This document shows, piece after piece, positions 1 to 12,700 of a stretch of DNA of 64,000 bases. The notes beneath the pieces are model-generated. The model had not been told where the DNA came from and did not search any database. It saw nothing but the letters and a program-made list of their open reading frames with translations. A program made the position numbers and the translations under genes. Source of the stretch: Macrostomum hystrix (taxonomy: Eukaryota; Platyhelminthes; Macrostomidae); contig CATNEN010000011.1 in assembly GCA_950097015.1 (NCBI GenBank), positions 6,271,001-6,335,000 on the forward strand, given 5' to 3'. How positions within the stretch are numbered: position 1 is the first letter of the stretch; each line of letters opens with the position of its first letter.

Positions 1-1390
1 AAGCAGTTCAGAGACGCGAGCCATCTGATCTGGAGTCATTGGGACTGCGGCGTCTGCGCGACTGGCTGCTAGCTGAAAATGGATAGGGCTGCGTTTGCTT
101 CCTGGATGTTCCATGGTGAATCGTGCTTAGCTAAAGACCTGATTGGCTGGTAACCTGATTGCTTGATAATCTGATTGGCTTTTTTCGCCGGAACAAAAAG
201 CCAATTCCAATCAGCTCACTAAAATGTTTCGCTGCACAAAGTCCTTTCCGTGAGTCAGGGCAGCCCTGGCAGCGGTTGCCAGTTCTTCGGTTTTGTTGGC
301 TCGTCTGTTCCGTTGCGCCAGAATGCGAGGATTGCGTCGGCGCTTTCCTGCATCGTCGTCGCTTGCAGCGTCATCCTGATCGTCGTTAGAATCAACAGTT
401 TCGTCTTCGAATGATGGGCATTCGGTCTGAAAGACCGGCTGCCGTGACTGCTCTGTGAATTCCGGACCCATGGCAGTTTGCAATGCTACAAAAAAGTGCA
501 AGAATAGAAGTGATAAGGGACAGCTGACCGGGAAATAAAGGCAATGTACACCCTAAGCGGATTGTTGCTTAGTGGTGGAGTGAGGTGGGTGAATCCGGGT
601 CGGGGGTAGGAAAATATGACAATGTACATCCTAAGCGGATTGATGCTCAGTGGGGGGGAGTGAGGTGGGTGAATCCAGGTCGGGGGAAGGAAAATATGAC
701 AATGTACATCCTAAGCGGATTGATGCTCAGTGGGGGGGAGTGAGGTGGGTGAATCCGGGTCGGGGGTAGGAAGTTAGGCAATGTACATCCGAATTTATCT
801 GAAGGGCAGCGTATGAGCAGCTTATGGGCTGCAAAGGAGCAGCAGATATGGGAGAAATGCAGTTCTAATGTGTGTTAGGTTTCGAACCTGCCGAAAATTG
901 AAGTATAAATCTGCCACTGTCTCTACAAACCGTTTCTATCCGATCTGTTTAGCCTATCACTGTCCATCAGTGCAAGAAATTTGGCAGTATTATCAGCCGC
1001 TTCGCTGTGTCCTTGCCTATTCGAAGCTGCCGACAACTGGTCCAATTCGTGACGCAGACTGCGGTGGACATTCAAGAAAGTTTTAAAATTAAACGAATGC
1101 GATCTTCATGTAACAATGCGAACGGAGAGTTCTCACCGCATCTCGAGCACAGCTCTGTCGCGCTTCACTCGCCTCTCCCGGGCCTCAGCTTCCAGCAGCG
1201 CCGAGTCAAGTCGAGCCACCTCTTCTCTGGCGAGGTGATACTGGGCGTCCTGGTCAGCCCGGAGCAGGTTGGCCATGCCCGGTGGCAAGTCTGCTATAGC
1301 GGCGAATTTCACAGCTTCGCTACGCTGCTTGTAGGCGCCGCTACTCGATTCTGATTGGCTGGCTGATAATTTATGTTTATTCGAGTTCAT
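1..1390 (-). CDS. Unrecognised charged/coiled-coil protein, 5' part (4 exons, runs off left edge)
   Basis: I do not recognise this protein. A consistent minus-strand model has exons 1390-1137, 1058-931, 485-220 and 72-1 (continuing beyond the window), totalling 720 nt or 240 codons. All introns are GT-AG and phases match at every junction (2, 1, 0), which random sequence would not give. Exon 1 holds a Ser-rich start and a Glu/Arg/Ala-rich helix (around residues 45-85) that looks like a coiled coil. Exon 3 has a very acidic run (DSNDDQDDAASDDD) followed directly by a basic run (GKRRRNPR), which could be a nuclear localisation signal. The ATG at 1388-1390 follows an acceptor-like CAG, so a 5' UTR intron or an upstream exon is possible. 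Intron 2 carries a 79-bp tandem repeat (542-790). The exon chain is inferred; function is unknown. Confidence 0.6.
542..790. repeat. 79-bp tandem repeat, about 3 copies
   Basis: Units start at 542, 620 and 700, with a partial fourth at 779. Each begins CAATGTACAYCCTAAGCGG and contains a G-rich half (GTGGGTGAATCC, GGGTCGGGGG). The array lies in intron 2 of the leftmost gene. The AATGTACA start is shared with arrays at 10.0 and 53.3 kb. Confidence 0.9.
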
Positions 1391-2136
1391 CTGTGGGCTG
1401 CAAATTGGACAAAATGTAATAAAAAGAATTACAAATTTAATTCTTTTTAGTTTTTAATGCCATACTTTTATTATTATGAGAGTACTATTGGATTGCGAGT
1501 GTAATTAATAGTTTAATATTTAAAATTGAATATGAAAGTAAGAATCAAAAGTAACAGTTGTATAAGCACCTGCATTATTTCCTTTATTCTCAATGAAAAG
1601 TATTAATACTTAAAGCTGCAAGCTAAAAACTAATATTACAAAAATTCGAACAAATGATCTTGACATCAGACTTTGCTGTTTGACTATTGTAACTCTGTGA
1701 CCTGATATTATTAAAATATTCCTAAAAATAATATTCTAAAGTTCCAAATGTTTGCAAACAGCTCCTTTAGTTATTTATTAGCTGCATTGTAAATTTACAT
1801 AATGAAAAATTATTGTACATTGAAATCAACATAAAACGTAACCCTCAACAAGGCAGAGAAATATGAATAGATTATGTTCAGGATTCAAACTAATATTTCA
1901 AAACTAGCTTTGAAATATTCTCCATTTTGACTTCGAAGCAAATCAAATCAAATCAAATGATGATTGAATTTGCAAATGCGACGAAATGTTTAAATCTCTT
2001 TGAAGACTTAAATGCTTTGAAGACCAATAATTTTAAGACTTAAAGTCGTCTTTGCAGGGTTTGAAGAAAACCATTCGAAATCCACGATCTGCTTACATGG
2101 TAATGCTTATGGATTTTATTTATAAGCGAAAAAGCA

Positions 2137-2190
2137 AGGACCACTAGAAGAAGACCTAGTTCTTCTTCTTCTTCTAGCACTTGGTCCTCG
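2137..2190. other. Imperfect inverted repeat (hairpin)
   Basis: The left arm AGGACCACTAGAAGAAGA pairs imperfectly with the right arm TCTTCTTCTAGCACTTGGTCCT, with a short TTC-rich loop between. The arms are about 18-20 bp with one small bulge. Role unknown; it could be a decayed MITE. Confidence 0.5.
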
Positions 2191-2575
2191 CGAAAAAGTT
2201 TCCTGTTGAAAGTTGCAGACGCCAATCAATGGTAGCAGACAGCCGATATATAGTGAAATATTGAAGTTTATATAAAACTTTCTACAAAGCATTCTGGAGT
2301 AAAAACTGTTATTTTGCTTATTTATTTCATAAAAGGTTGGATTAAGTTTGTTAAGCTGGTTTTTCTTTAAGACAATAGCGTAATGCTATCGGGACAAATA
2401 AACCGAGAGTAAATGTTCAAAATTCTGTAAATTTCTAAACATTATCAGAATTTTTGTGCAAAAGTATTACATCTGTATATACAGTTTAGGCAAGCATTAT
2501 TTTTTCACACTTTTGATTTTTTACCTGCTTGCGAACCACTTTTTTAAACCATTTTAAGCACGACTGTCAATGCAG

Positions 2576-2682
2576 TTAGAGCAGCATTCGATGCTTGAAT
2601 GCTTAGACCAGCATTCGATGCTTGAATGCTTAGACCAGCATTCGATATGAAATGCAGTTAAGAGCAGCATTCGATGAATGCC
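2576..2682. repeat. About 29-bp tandem repeat, 3-4 diverged copies
   Basis: CAGCATTCGATGCTTGAATG recurs near 2581, 2608 and, more diverged, near 2637 and 2665. Confidence 0.75.
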
Positions 2683-3630
2683 ACCGATATTTAAGCTCCA
2701 ATTTTACCTCCAGTTAGTTGCTTTTAATGCTTGTATGTTTTTTAGATAGAAAATTTAGCTGTGTCGGCTAGATGAATGTAGTGCAAAAAGTTTAAACGTA
2801 GTGCATAAGTATATTGAAAATAATTTCTGTTGTTTTTGCTTTGGTTTTTATAAAAATCTAAACTAAATGATAATTCAAAACGCTATCCCAAGCTTCTAGT
2901 CTTTACAAATGTAGTTCTTCAAGCGTAAGTATATGAAATCAAGGTTTTAGGTTACCGCCAAATAACAATACAAAAGGTTGAAATAAATAAAAGCGCTAAA
3001 ATTAAAAAGGAAGCTTTAAATGTTCGTAACTCCGGAGCTCAATAAACATAACAAAGTGAAATTTATTTTTTTATGAGTGCGACAAAAAGAAATCTTATTT
3101 ATAATTGTTTAGCGCTTATATTTTTCTTTTTTTTAATGATGCTTCTAGATGCGTTTATCAAAAATTTTGTGCTGTTGTCTAGCAAGTTTTCGTGGCGCAA
3201 ATGCAACTCGAAGTCATGTTTACTTTTTTAGTCGAGCAGTTTTAGTTGTCGGCATTTCTAACGCAGCTTGCCAATAAACATTTGAATTTTTCACCATTGG
3301 ACTTTCTTGTTACTTTGTTTGGTCGATATTAGTTTTATTTAGAACTTATATGTCAAAATGTCTATTTGTCTGAAGATGTACAAAATAGAATAAAGAGCAT
3401 TGACTTCTTGCTAACGCATTACTATTAATCCATATTATTTATTAGCTTCTACTTTATGCTACAAATCAAATAAGAAAATTTTATTTAGCTTTTTATATTT
3501 TGTCAGATTTAAATGAAGTATTAAACTTTAATGGCAGAGCCAGAGCAAATAAATATGCCTCTTAATTTCAGTTGCGAACACAGTCCACTTAAAAATTGAA
3601 ATTGAAATAAATTCAATAGAATAAGCCAGC

Positions 3631-3701
3631 ATGGGTTGTGGCAACAGCACTCCAGTTCAGTCGAACAGCCCACCGACTAAATATCCGAAAAACACATCTC
3701 A

Positions 3702-3740
<39 letters not shown>

Positions 3741-6700
3741 TCAACATCAACATCAACAACAGCAGCAGCAGCAGCAACAGCAGCAACAGCAGCAACAGCA
3801 GCAACAGCAAACACAGCAGAAAGCGGTAATACACTAGAAAGCGAGATTATTTAAATCTAAGCACCATTTTAGAACACTTTTGATTGATTTGACCGAATTT
3901 CATGAATCATGAATCATAAATCACTTCAACATTTATCTTCGCCAGGCTCCGCCTCAGCCTCAGGCCAACAATGCAGCCCCGGTCGCTGCTAATTCTAAGC
4001 CAGTTGAACAGAATGTAAATTTGCTTTACTGAAAAAACCCATCATGAAAGATTTTACTCCGTCTATCGCTTTTATTAAATGGCAATGAGAAACGTTGTTT
4101 TGCTACCGAAATTACATGTCTGACTCTTCATGGAGCCAAAACAGATTGTGGCTGAGTAATTCACACGCCTCTTTATGACACACTGGATTGGACAGACCAT
4201 AAGATCAAAGATGCCCAACGCACCAACTGCAATCAAACAATTAGTCCCTTTACTTTACTAGACTTTAGCAACTTGATACAGACCCAACCCTTTGCATTAA
4301 CTAGTGCTTTGTTTATAACCAAAATCTCTAATTAAGCCAAAAAAGAAAAAATTAATTTCTTTTTCTGCGGTCATTAGACGGTCAGCTAGCTCAAACCAGA
4401 TTTGTCTTCACCACCTGAGTCGCATTTCTAAATAGCCCATCTATGCACACTCTTAAACAGTTTGATAATAGCAGCCTCATTTTAAATTATTTTCACCTGT
4501 GAAACTTCACAGCCGAGCAAAGCCGCCCTAGACAAAGGCACTCTGGTTCGCTACGTTGAAATCGAGAAGGAAGTCAACCGACTCGAGGCGATGAACGTTG
4601 TGCAGCACCTGCAGATGAAATGGGAAGAATTAAAATCCTTAGAGGAGGACATTCGAAGATTGACAGCTATTTATCAGTCATGTCAGGAGCAGACGTGAGT
4701 TGTGAAGTGATAAGAATTTTTAAAGTTTAATGACGTCATTCTTACAATGTGACGTCATCTTAGCTAGATGACGTCATAGAAGCTTAATATTGTCATTGTT
4801 ATTGGATTTAAAAAGACTGATAAACTGCCCATTTTTGCAGCCTCAAAGAGAAGAAGGACGTTGACAACATGCAGGAGCCAAGTGTGCGCAGCTTCTTCGC
4901 CGATCAGACATCCTTCGACGCACGCCTCTCCAAGGAGCAGGAGGAATTTCTGGCCGCGCTCAACAAACAGGAGGTAGCCCAGAAGGAGCTTGAGGTGGCT
5001 GCCAGCCAGCGAGAGAGCGCCAAGGTGGTTGTCAAAGAGCTGCACATACACGCTGAGATGCTGCAGAAGTTGTACAAGGAACAGGACCAGATCCTGGGTG
5101 AGCGGCCTATTCTCAGCTGTGGATTGAATGACCCTCATCAAAATGACCCTTATCAAAATGACCCTCGTCAAAATGATCCTTATCAAAATGATCCTCTTGA
5201 GAATGACCGTCACGAAGAATGACCCTCAGGATATAAGACCCTCTCGAAGAATGATCATCAGAAAGAATGATCCTCATCAAAATGACCCTCACGAAGAATG
5301 ATCATCAGAAAGAATGATCCTCATCAAAATGACCCTCATGAAGAATGGCCCCTAAGTGGAGGGTTTTCGAAAAAATGCAATGACTTCATAATCTAACCTG
5401 TTACCCAAAATTACTCAACTCCCATTCCTCCTAGCAACCATATTTGACAGCAAATACGGCAGCGACTTGGAGTACCGTCTGGAACGCGAGCACGACGTCT
5501 GCTGCGAGAAGCAGCAGAGAATCTCGGCCGCCAAGGCGCGCTGGCAGGCTGCTCGGCTGCTGGTGCAGCACGCGCACTCGCAGCTGGGGTACGCCGTTCA
5601 GCGATGGGACTACATCTGCCGCATCCCGGCTGAGTGAGTATCCGCTGCTGACTGTCTCTGGCATTAATAGAACCAGGGCTATGAGGTCCGTGTCAGAGCG
5701 GTCTAACGCGTTTGCCTCTTGCACCAAGGTTACTGAGTTCGATTCCGCGGCGAGGCCACATTCATTTGGGGCGCAGCCGCGGAGAGAAGGCTTGGGGACT
5801 TGTCGTGCAATTTACGCCCTTGAGGGCCAAACTCCAAGGCACAGTGAGAGTGTACACTGCCTGACGATGACAAAATCAGGGCAGATGTACCACATGTGTG
5901 AGCATATGCCTGCGTACAGTATATGTGTGCGTGTGTGCTCAGGAATCAGCGAATGGGCAGCATTGCCTCCTCGCTGACTGCGGGTCTAGTGTCACCAAAT
6001 GATGTGCCCTTGCCCGCAGCCCTCCTGCAATTATTTTTATCAGGCTATGAGGCTGTAGCCTTGTGGTTAGCGCGTTGGACTCACGATTTGAAGGTCGGGG
6101 GGTTAGATTACCTACTCCCCTGAAACAATTTGTGTCCTATAGCAAGAAACTTAACCCAACATCTGTACTGCATTGCTGTAAAATAGGTACCAGCATTAGC
6201 TGGGTTAATTAAGGGTGGGTTTGGCGTCCCCTCAGTCCATGGACTGAACAGCCGTACGCAGCCTGCAGATGCGCCGCGCAATAGCTGCGGCTGTGCTGTC
6301 GGCTGCACATCTGGCCTGATTGAGGCAGCCAGCGTGGAGGCAATCCGCAAACTCACACAGGTGTGTACGTCTGCCCCGACTTTCTCATCGTCAGGCAGTG
6401 TACACTCTCACTGTGCCCTGGAGGTTGGCCCTAAAGGACGTGAATAGCTGTGACGCGACTGTACAAATCCATAACGCGATACCGCCCCTCCGCTTTCAGG
6501 GACAAAAGATTAACAAAGCAAACGCGTGCCAGGTTTCTAAACTAAACAAAACTAAACCACATTTTAGCAATGCATGCTGAGGAGCTCTGTCTCGCTTATA
6601 TACAATATTTAAGACACAATTCTTAAATTTAATTATTATACAACTATTCAGCGAATATTCAAGAGGAAATTGGTCACAGTGAACAGTAATATGGATAAAG

Positions 6701-9700
6701 CTTTTCATATTTAATCATTGTTTCGGGTCTTATATTATATATGGTTACTTACATTTTAATATTATTCGAATCTTCGGTTTACAAACAGTTCAGAGCTTAA
6801 AGAACTGAAGCCGCAGCAGCAGCAACAGCAGGAGGTTCTGGAACAGAACCTCGATGCTTTGGATAGAAATATAAGGCATCTGCAATTCCTTCGTTGGTTC
6901 GTTAATAAAAAATACGAGATGCATAATCTAACAAAACTTACCGACGGTTGCAAAATGACATCTTGAAATCACAAAAGCACAATATAACTAGGATAGCATC
7001 GCCTACTCAGAAACACCACCGCCTACTCAGAAACACCACCACATACTCAGAAACACCACCGCCTACTCAGAAACACCACCACATACTCAGAAACACCACC
7101 GCCTACTCAGAAACACCACCGCCTACTCAGAAACACTACTGCCTACTCAGAAACACCACTGCCTACTCAGAAACACCACTGCCTACTCAGAAACACCACT
7201 GCCTACTCAGAAACACCACCGCCTACTCAGAAACACCACTGCCTACTCAGAAACACCACCGCCTACTCAGAAACACCACCACATACTCAGAAACACCACT
7301 GCCTACTCAGAAACATCACCACATACTCAGAAACACCACCGCCTACTCAGAAACACCATCGCCTACTCAGAAACACCACCACATACTCAGAAACACCACT
7401 GCCTACTCAGAAACACCACCGCCTACTCAGAAACACCACCGCCTTCTCAGAAACACCACCACATACTCAGAAACACCACTGTCTACTCAGAAACACCACC
7501 ACATACTCTGAAACGCCACCGCCTACTCAGAAACACCATCACCTACTCAGAAACACCACCACATACTCAGAAGCACCACCGTCTACTCAGAAACACCACC
7601 GCCTACTCAGAAACACCACCACATACTCAGAAACACCACCGCCTACTCAGAAACACCACCGCCTACTCAGAAACACTACTGCCTACTCAGAAACACCACT
7701 GCCTACTCAGAAACACCACTGCCTACTCAGAAACACCACTGCCTACTCAGAAACACCACCGCCTACTCAGAAACACCACTGCCTACTCAGAAACACCACC
7801 GCCTACTCAGAAACACCACTGCCTACTCAGAAACACCACCACATACTCAGAAACACCACCGCCTACTCAGAAACACCACCACATACTCAGAAACACCACC
7901 GCCTACTCAGAAACACCACCACATACTCAGAAACACCATTGCCTACTCAGAAACACCACCGCCTACTCAGAAACACCATCGCCTTCTCAGAAACACCACC
8001 ACATACTCAGAAACACCACCGCCTACTCAGAAACACCATCGCCTACTCAGAAACACCATCGCCTACTCAGAAGCACCACCACATACTCAGAAACACCACC
8101 GCCTACTCAGAAACACCACCACATACTCAGAAACACCACTGCCTACTCAGAAACATCACCACATACTCAGAAACACCACCGCCTACTCAGAAACACCATC
8201 GCCTACTCAGAAACACCACCACATACTCAGAAACACCACTGCCTACTCAGAAACACCACCGCCTACTCAGAAACACCACCGCCTTCTCAGAAACACCACC
8301 ACATACTCAGAAACACCACTGTCTACTCAGAAACACCACCACATACTCTGAAACGCCACCGCCTACTCAGAAACACCATCACCTACTCAGAAACACCACC
8401 ACATACTCAGAAGCACCACCGTCTACTCAGAAACACCACCGCCTACTCAGAAACACCACCACATACTCAGAAACACCACCGCCTACTCAGAAACACCACC
8501 GCCTACTCAGAAACACTACTGCCTACTCAGAAACACCACTGCCTACTCAGAAACACCACTGCCTACTCAGAAACACCACTGCCTACTCAGAAACACCACC
8601 GCCTACTCAGAAACACCACTGCCTACTCAGAAACACCACCGCCTACTCAGAAACACCACTGCCTACTCAGAAACACCACCACATACTCAGAAACACCACC
8701 GCCTACTCAGAAACACCACCACATACTCAGAAACACCACCGCCTACTCAGAAACACCATCGCCTTCTCAGAAACACCACCACATACTCAGAAACACCACC
8801 GCCTACTCAGAAACACCATCGCCTACTCAGAAACACCATCGCCTACTCAGAAGCACCACCACATACTCAGAAACACCACCGCCTACTCAGAAACACCACC
8901 ACATACTCAGAAACACCACTGCCTACTCAGAAACATCACCACATACTCAGAAACACCACCGCCTACTCAGAAACACCATCGCCTACTCAGAAACACCACC
9001 ACATACTCAGAAACACCACTGCCTACTCAGAAACACCACCGCCTACTCAGAAACACCACCGCCTTCTCAGAAACACCACCACATACTCAGAAACACCACT
9101 GTCTACTCAGAAACACCACCACATACTCTGAAACGCCACCGCCTACTCAGAAACACCATCACCTACTCAGAAACACCACCACATACTCAGAAGCACCACC
9201 GTCTACTCAGAAACACCACCGCCTACTCAGAAACACCACCACATACTCAGAAACACCACCGCCTACTCAGAAACACCACCGCCTACTCAGAAACACTACT
9301 GCCTACTCAGAAACACCACTGCCTACTCAGAAACACCACTGCCTACTCAGAAACACCACTGCCTACTCAGAAACACCACCGCCTACTCAGAAACACCACT
9401 GCCTACTCAGAAACACCACCGCCTACTCAGAAACACCACTGCCTACTCAGAAACACCACCGCCTACTCAGAATCCACCCCACTGCCTACTCAGAAACGCC
9501 GACACCTGCTCAGAAACACCATCGTCTACTTAGAAACACCGACGCCTACTCAGAATCCACCCCACTGCCTTCTCAGAAACACCACTGCCTACTCAGAAAC
9601 AATGTCCGAATGTCCTCTTCATACGAAACTTGATCCTCAATAATTTCTCAGGAACAGCCAGATGCGGTACGGCATAGCTACCGAAGTTCGCAACTACCTG

Positions 9701-12700
9701 ATCGCTGCCAGCACCAATCTGAGAAACAGCCAGGGCTACTTGAAGGGAATCGATTTTCCTTACTGCAAAATCGATGAGGTAAACGCATTAACTTTTCCTA
9801 ATACAAAATTCCAGCTATATCTTGCAAAATAACCGCCTTATTTGCAGGTGAACACACTTGAACGGGCGACAAACAACATTTATGGAGACATGGCCATTCC
9901 AGAGCGACACCAGCACGCCATGAATGTTTATCGCTCGATCTTCCAGCGGTCGCACGCCCTGTTGCAGTGGTTTGACGTTGTAAGTGTTTGTAAATAAACT
10001 TCACTGAGGACAGGCAAGTCAGAATTTCGCAGTGTACACTGGGGGCAAGAGATTTATAAGTTCGAAGTGCACGCTGGGGGTTAGAGATAAAGAAGTTCGC
10101 AATGTACACTGGGGGTAAGAGATAAAGAAGTTCGCAATGTACACTGGGGGTAAGAGATAAAGAAGTTCGCAGTGTACACTGGGGGCAAGAGGTTAATAAG
10201 TTCGCAGTGCACGCTGGGGGTAAGAGATAAAGAAGTTCGCAATGTACACTGGGGGTAAGAGATAAAGAAGTTCGCAATTTACACTGGGGGTAAGAGATAA
10301 AGAAGTTCGCAATGTACACTGGGGGTAGAAATGTAAGCTTAAGGATGTAAACGAAAAGAAGCTCATACAAGTCTCTGCATTTGTACGCTGTAGCAGGAAA
10401 AAATACTCGAATGGCAATTCATTCCTCTATTTCAACTTAATCGCTCCAACTGATAAAAAATCTCCAAGGTCATCGACAAGACAATCGATCGCGATCTGAA
10501 GATGGCCGTAGAGGAGCTTTTTGCTAAAAAGCGCGAACTGCGAATCGAACGCGTTCGCCTCATCAAGGAGAGGCTGGTGGAGCTGTTCGGAGCGCAGGAG
10601 GCCGCTGCTGCAGGTTTGGATGAAGGTAAGCTGACCTTCTAATGTACTTTCACTCTGCTTAGTCTCTTTTTATTCACGGCATGTTAGCATTTATTGCACA
10701 CATGCATAACACTGACACCATGTGTTGGATACAGTTCCATTGATGTTACACAGTTCCCTACCTGTTAGACACAGTTCCCTACCTGTTAGACACAGTTCCA
10801 CAACTGTTAGACACAATTTCATACATGTTAGATACAGTTCAATACCTGTTAGACACAGTTACATACCTGTTAAACACAATGCCCTAACTATAGACACAAT
10901 CCTTTACCTGTTAGACACAGTTCCATTCGTGTTAGATACCGTTTCGTATTTTAGTGACCTTGGCATATTTTTCCGAACAAAACACAAATTAACAAATGTA
11001 TCGTTTTTATTGAGTGCATTCTTTGACAATACATTTTAGCCAGCCTTCAACTTGATGAGGGTAATGAATTTTTTTATCTACTAATTCATGTATCATAGTC
11101 GATTTGTTTGATTGAGTTGATTTAATTAGATTTAATTAGCGTTTTTCGTGTATAGCTCGTAGCTTGACCCAATTCTGCGTTCAAATTTCATGCATTAAGC
11201 TTCGCGTTTAGAACTAATCTCCCAGACCTTAAAAATCCTAACATATTTAGTTTTCATTTAGTGGTTAAAGAGCAGTGTTCTATTGCCAAACATTAATTCG
11301 ATCAGGCGCTGTGTCAGAAGTACAAGGTAAATTATGTGAACAATATTATTAAAATAATTGTTGTCAATCGTAGAAAAACAAATTCACTCCTCTAGTTGCA
11401 CAATTTAAAAAAATTAAATTAAGATTTAAAACAAAATCTTAATACGTCCTATCAAACATCAGAAATATGCTTTCAGAGAACACCGTAGTTATTAAGGCTA
11501 ATAAAATCTGCATTTCGTCCAGTGTCAGTTTCTTTGAAAAAAAATGAATTGATTATTTTATCAATACCTTCGTGGTCTTCCTAAATTGTTGAAAGCTAAA
11601 ATAATAGTACATTTTTGTTATTTTTAGAAAGCTTCTTAGTGGACTAAAACACTCTGAAAGTGCAAATAATATTTTATTACTAAATAGAGCTTGCTTAATA
11701 AACTATATAAATTCATATTTTAAAAGTGCTCAGCAAGCAATTGTTTATTACAATCAGCCTTTCAGTGTAGCCCCGCACTAATTACAGAAATTGCTTTATA
11801 CGCACCCACAAAAAATCTATAGAGAACTCCGTATCCCATGTACACTGCTTCCGTGCTTACACTGCAACACGGAGGCCAATACTCTGATGAGTATTTGTCC
11901 AGCTTGCTATAATACCATGCCAAACACAAGCTGAAGTTGTGCTCAGACGGAATCTCATGAGAGCTCAAAATACGCTGCTCCTCAGTCAGGCCACACAGTA
12001 GGAATCCTCTGTACGCATTGAGCACAGAGCTGCCACAATGGCAATGCATTCATTCCCAACAATTCCGCTGCAACTTAGCCTCACACCTGACCCCCCAAGC
12101 CTAAAAATCACTTTGGTTGCTAAGGAGCCAATGAAAACAGAGACAGGCGAGGACTCAGTAGGCCAATTAAGCCGCGCCGCTATTTTTATTTCATTGTCTG
12201 TGTAATCTCACAAAAAAAAGATAAAATTCCCTTTGGAAAAAGTAGATCTAAATTTATAATAGGTTTAGCTGGCCAACTGTTATTAATATTTACTATACAG
12301 CATTCCGTACAGTACAGTATGGAGTATTTTAAGGAGGTTGTAGCCTAGTGGTTAGAACGTCAGACTCACGAATTGAAGGTCGGGGGTTCGATTCCTGGAG
12401 CAATTTGTGTCCTTTAACAAGTCCCTTATCTCTGCATTGCTTCAGTTCAGCCAGTTGTTAAATGTGTACCAGCGTCAGCTGGGGTAATTGAGGGTGGGTT
12501 TGGCGTCCCCCCAGTCCATGGACTGAACAGCTGTACGCAGCCTTCAGATGCGCCGCGCAATAGTTATTTTAAATAAGTCGGACCTTCGATATAAAAAATT
12601 GCAACGGAACTCATTCTTCGGAGGAAACCGAGTCGACTACAGAGACTATATAATATAAAACACTTTGGAGATAAACCATTGGTTAAGATGGTTGGAACGA

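Larger units (their letters stand above)
1391..3630. other. AT-rich divergent intergenic region
   Basis: About 2.2 kb separates the minus-strand gene ending its 5' side at 1390 from the plus-strand gene starting at 3631, so it presumably holds both promoters. It is AT-rich with no supported coding sequence. Local features are a CAAAT tandem near 1940, an imperfect hairpin near 2137-2190 and a roughly 29-bp tandem repeat near 2576-2682. I cannot assign a TATA box or transcription start with confidence. Confidence 0.6.

Noticed and set aside
5677-5760. A tRNA gene
   Set aside because: A and B boxes are present but the flanks do not form a full cloverleaf and the same sequence recurs with a long SINE body.
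5444-5977. A 177-codon plus frame
   Set aside because: It overlaps exon 5 of the MGCG-protein gene in a different frame and continues into a SINE.
6998-9600. CRISPR-like array of direct repeats
   Set aside because: Units are contiguous with no unique spacers, and the genome is eukaryotic.
7939-9633. A 564-codon open frame
   Set aside because: It is entirely the 20-bp minisatellite; absence of stops follows from the 60-bp codon period, and real exons flank it with matching phases.
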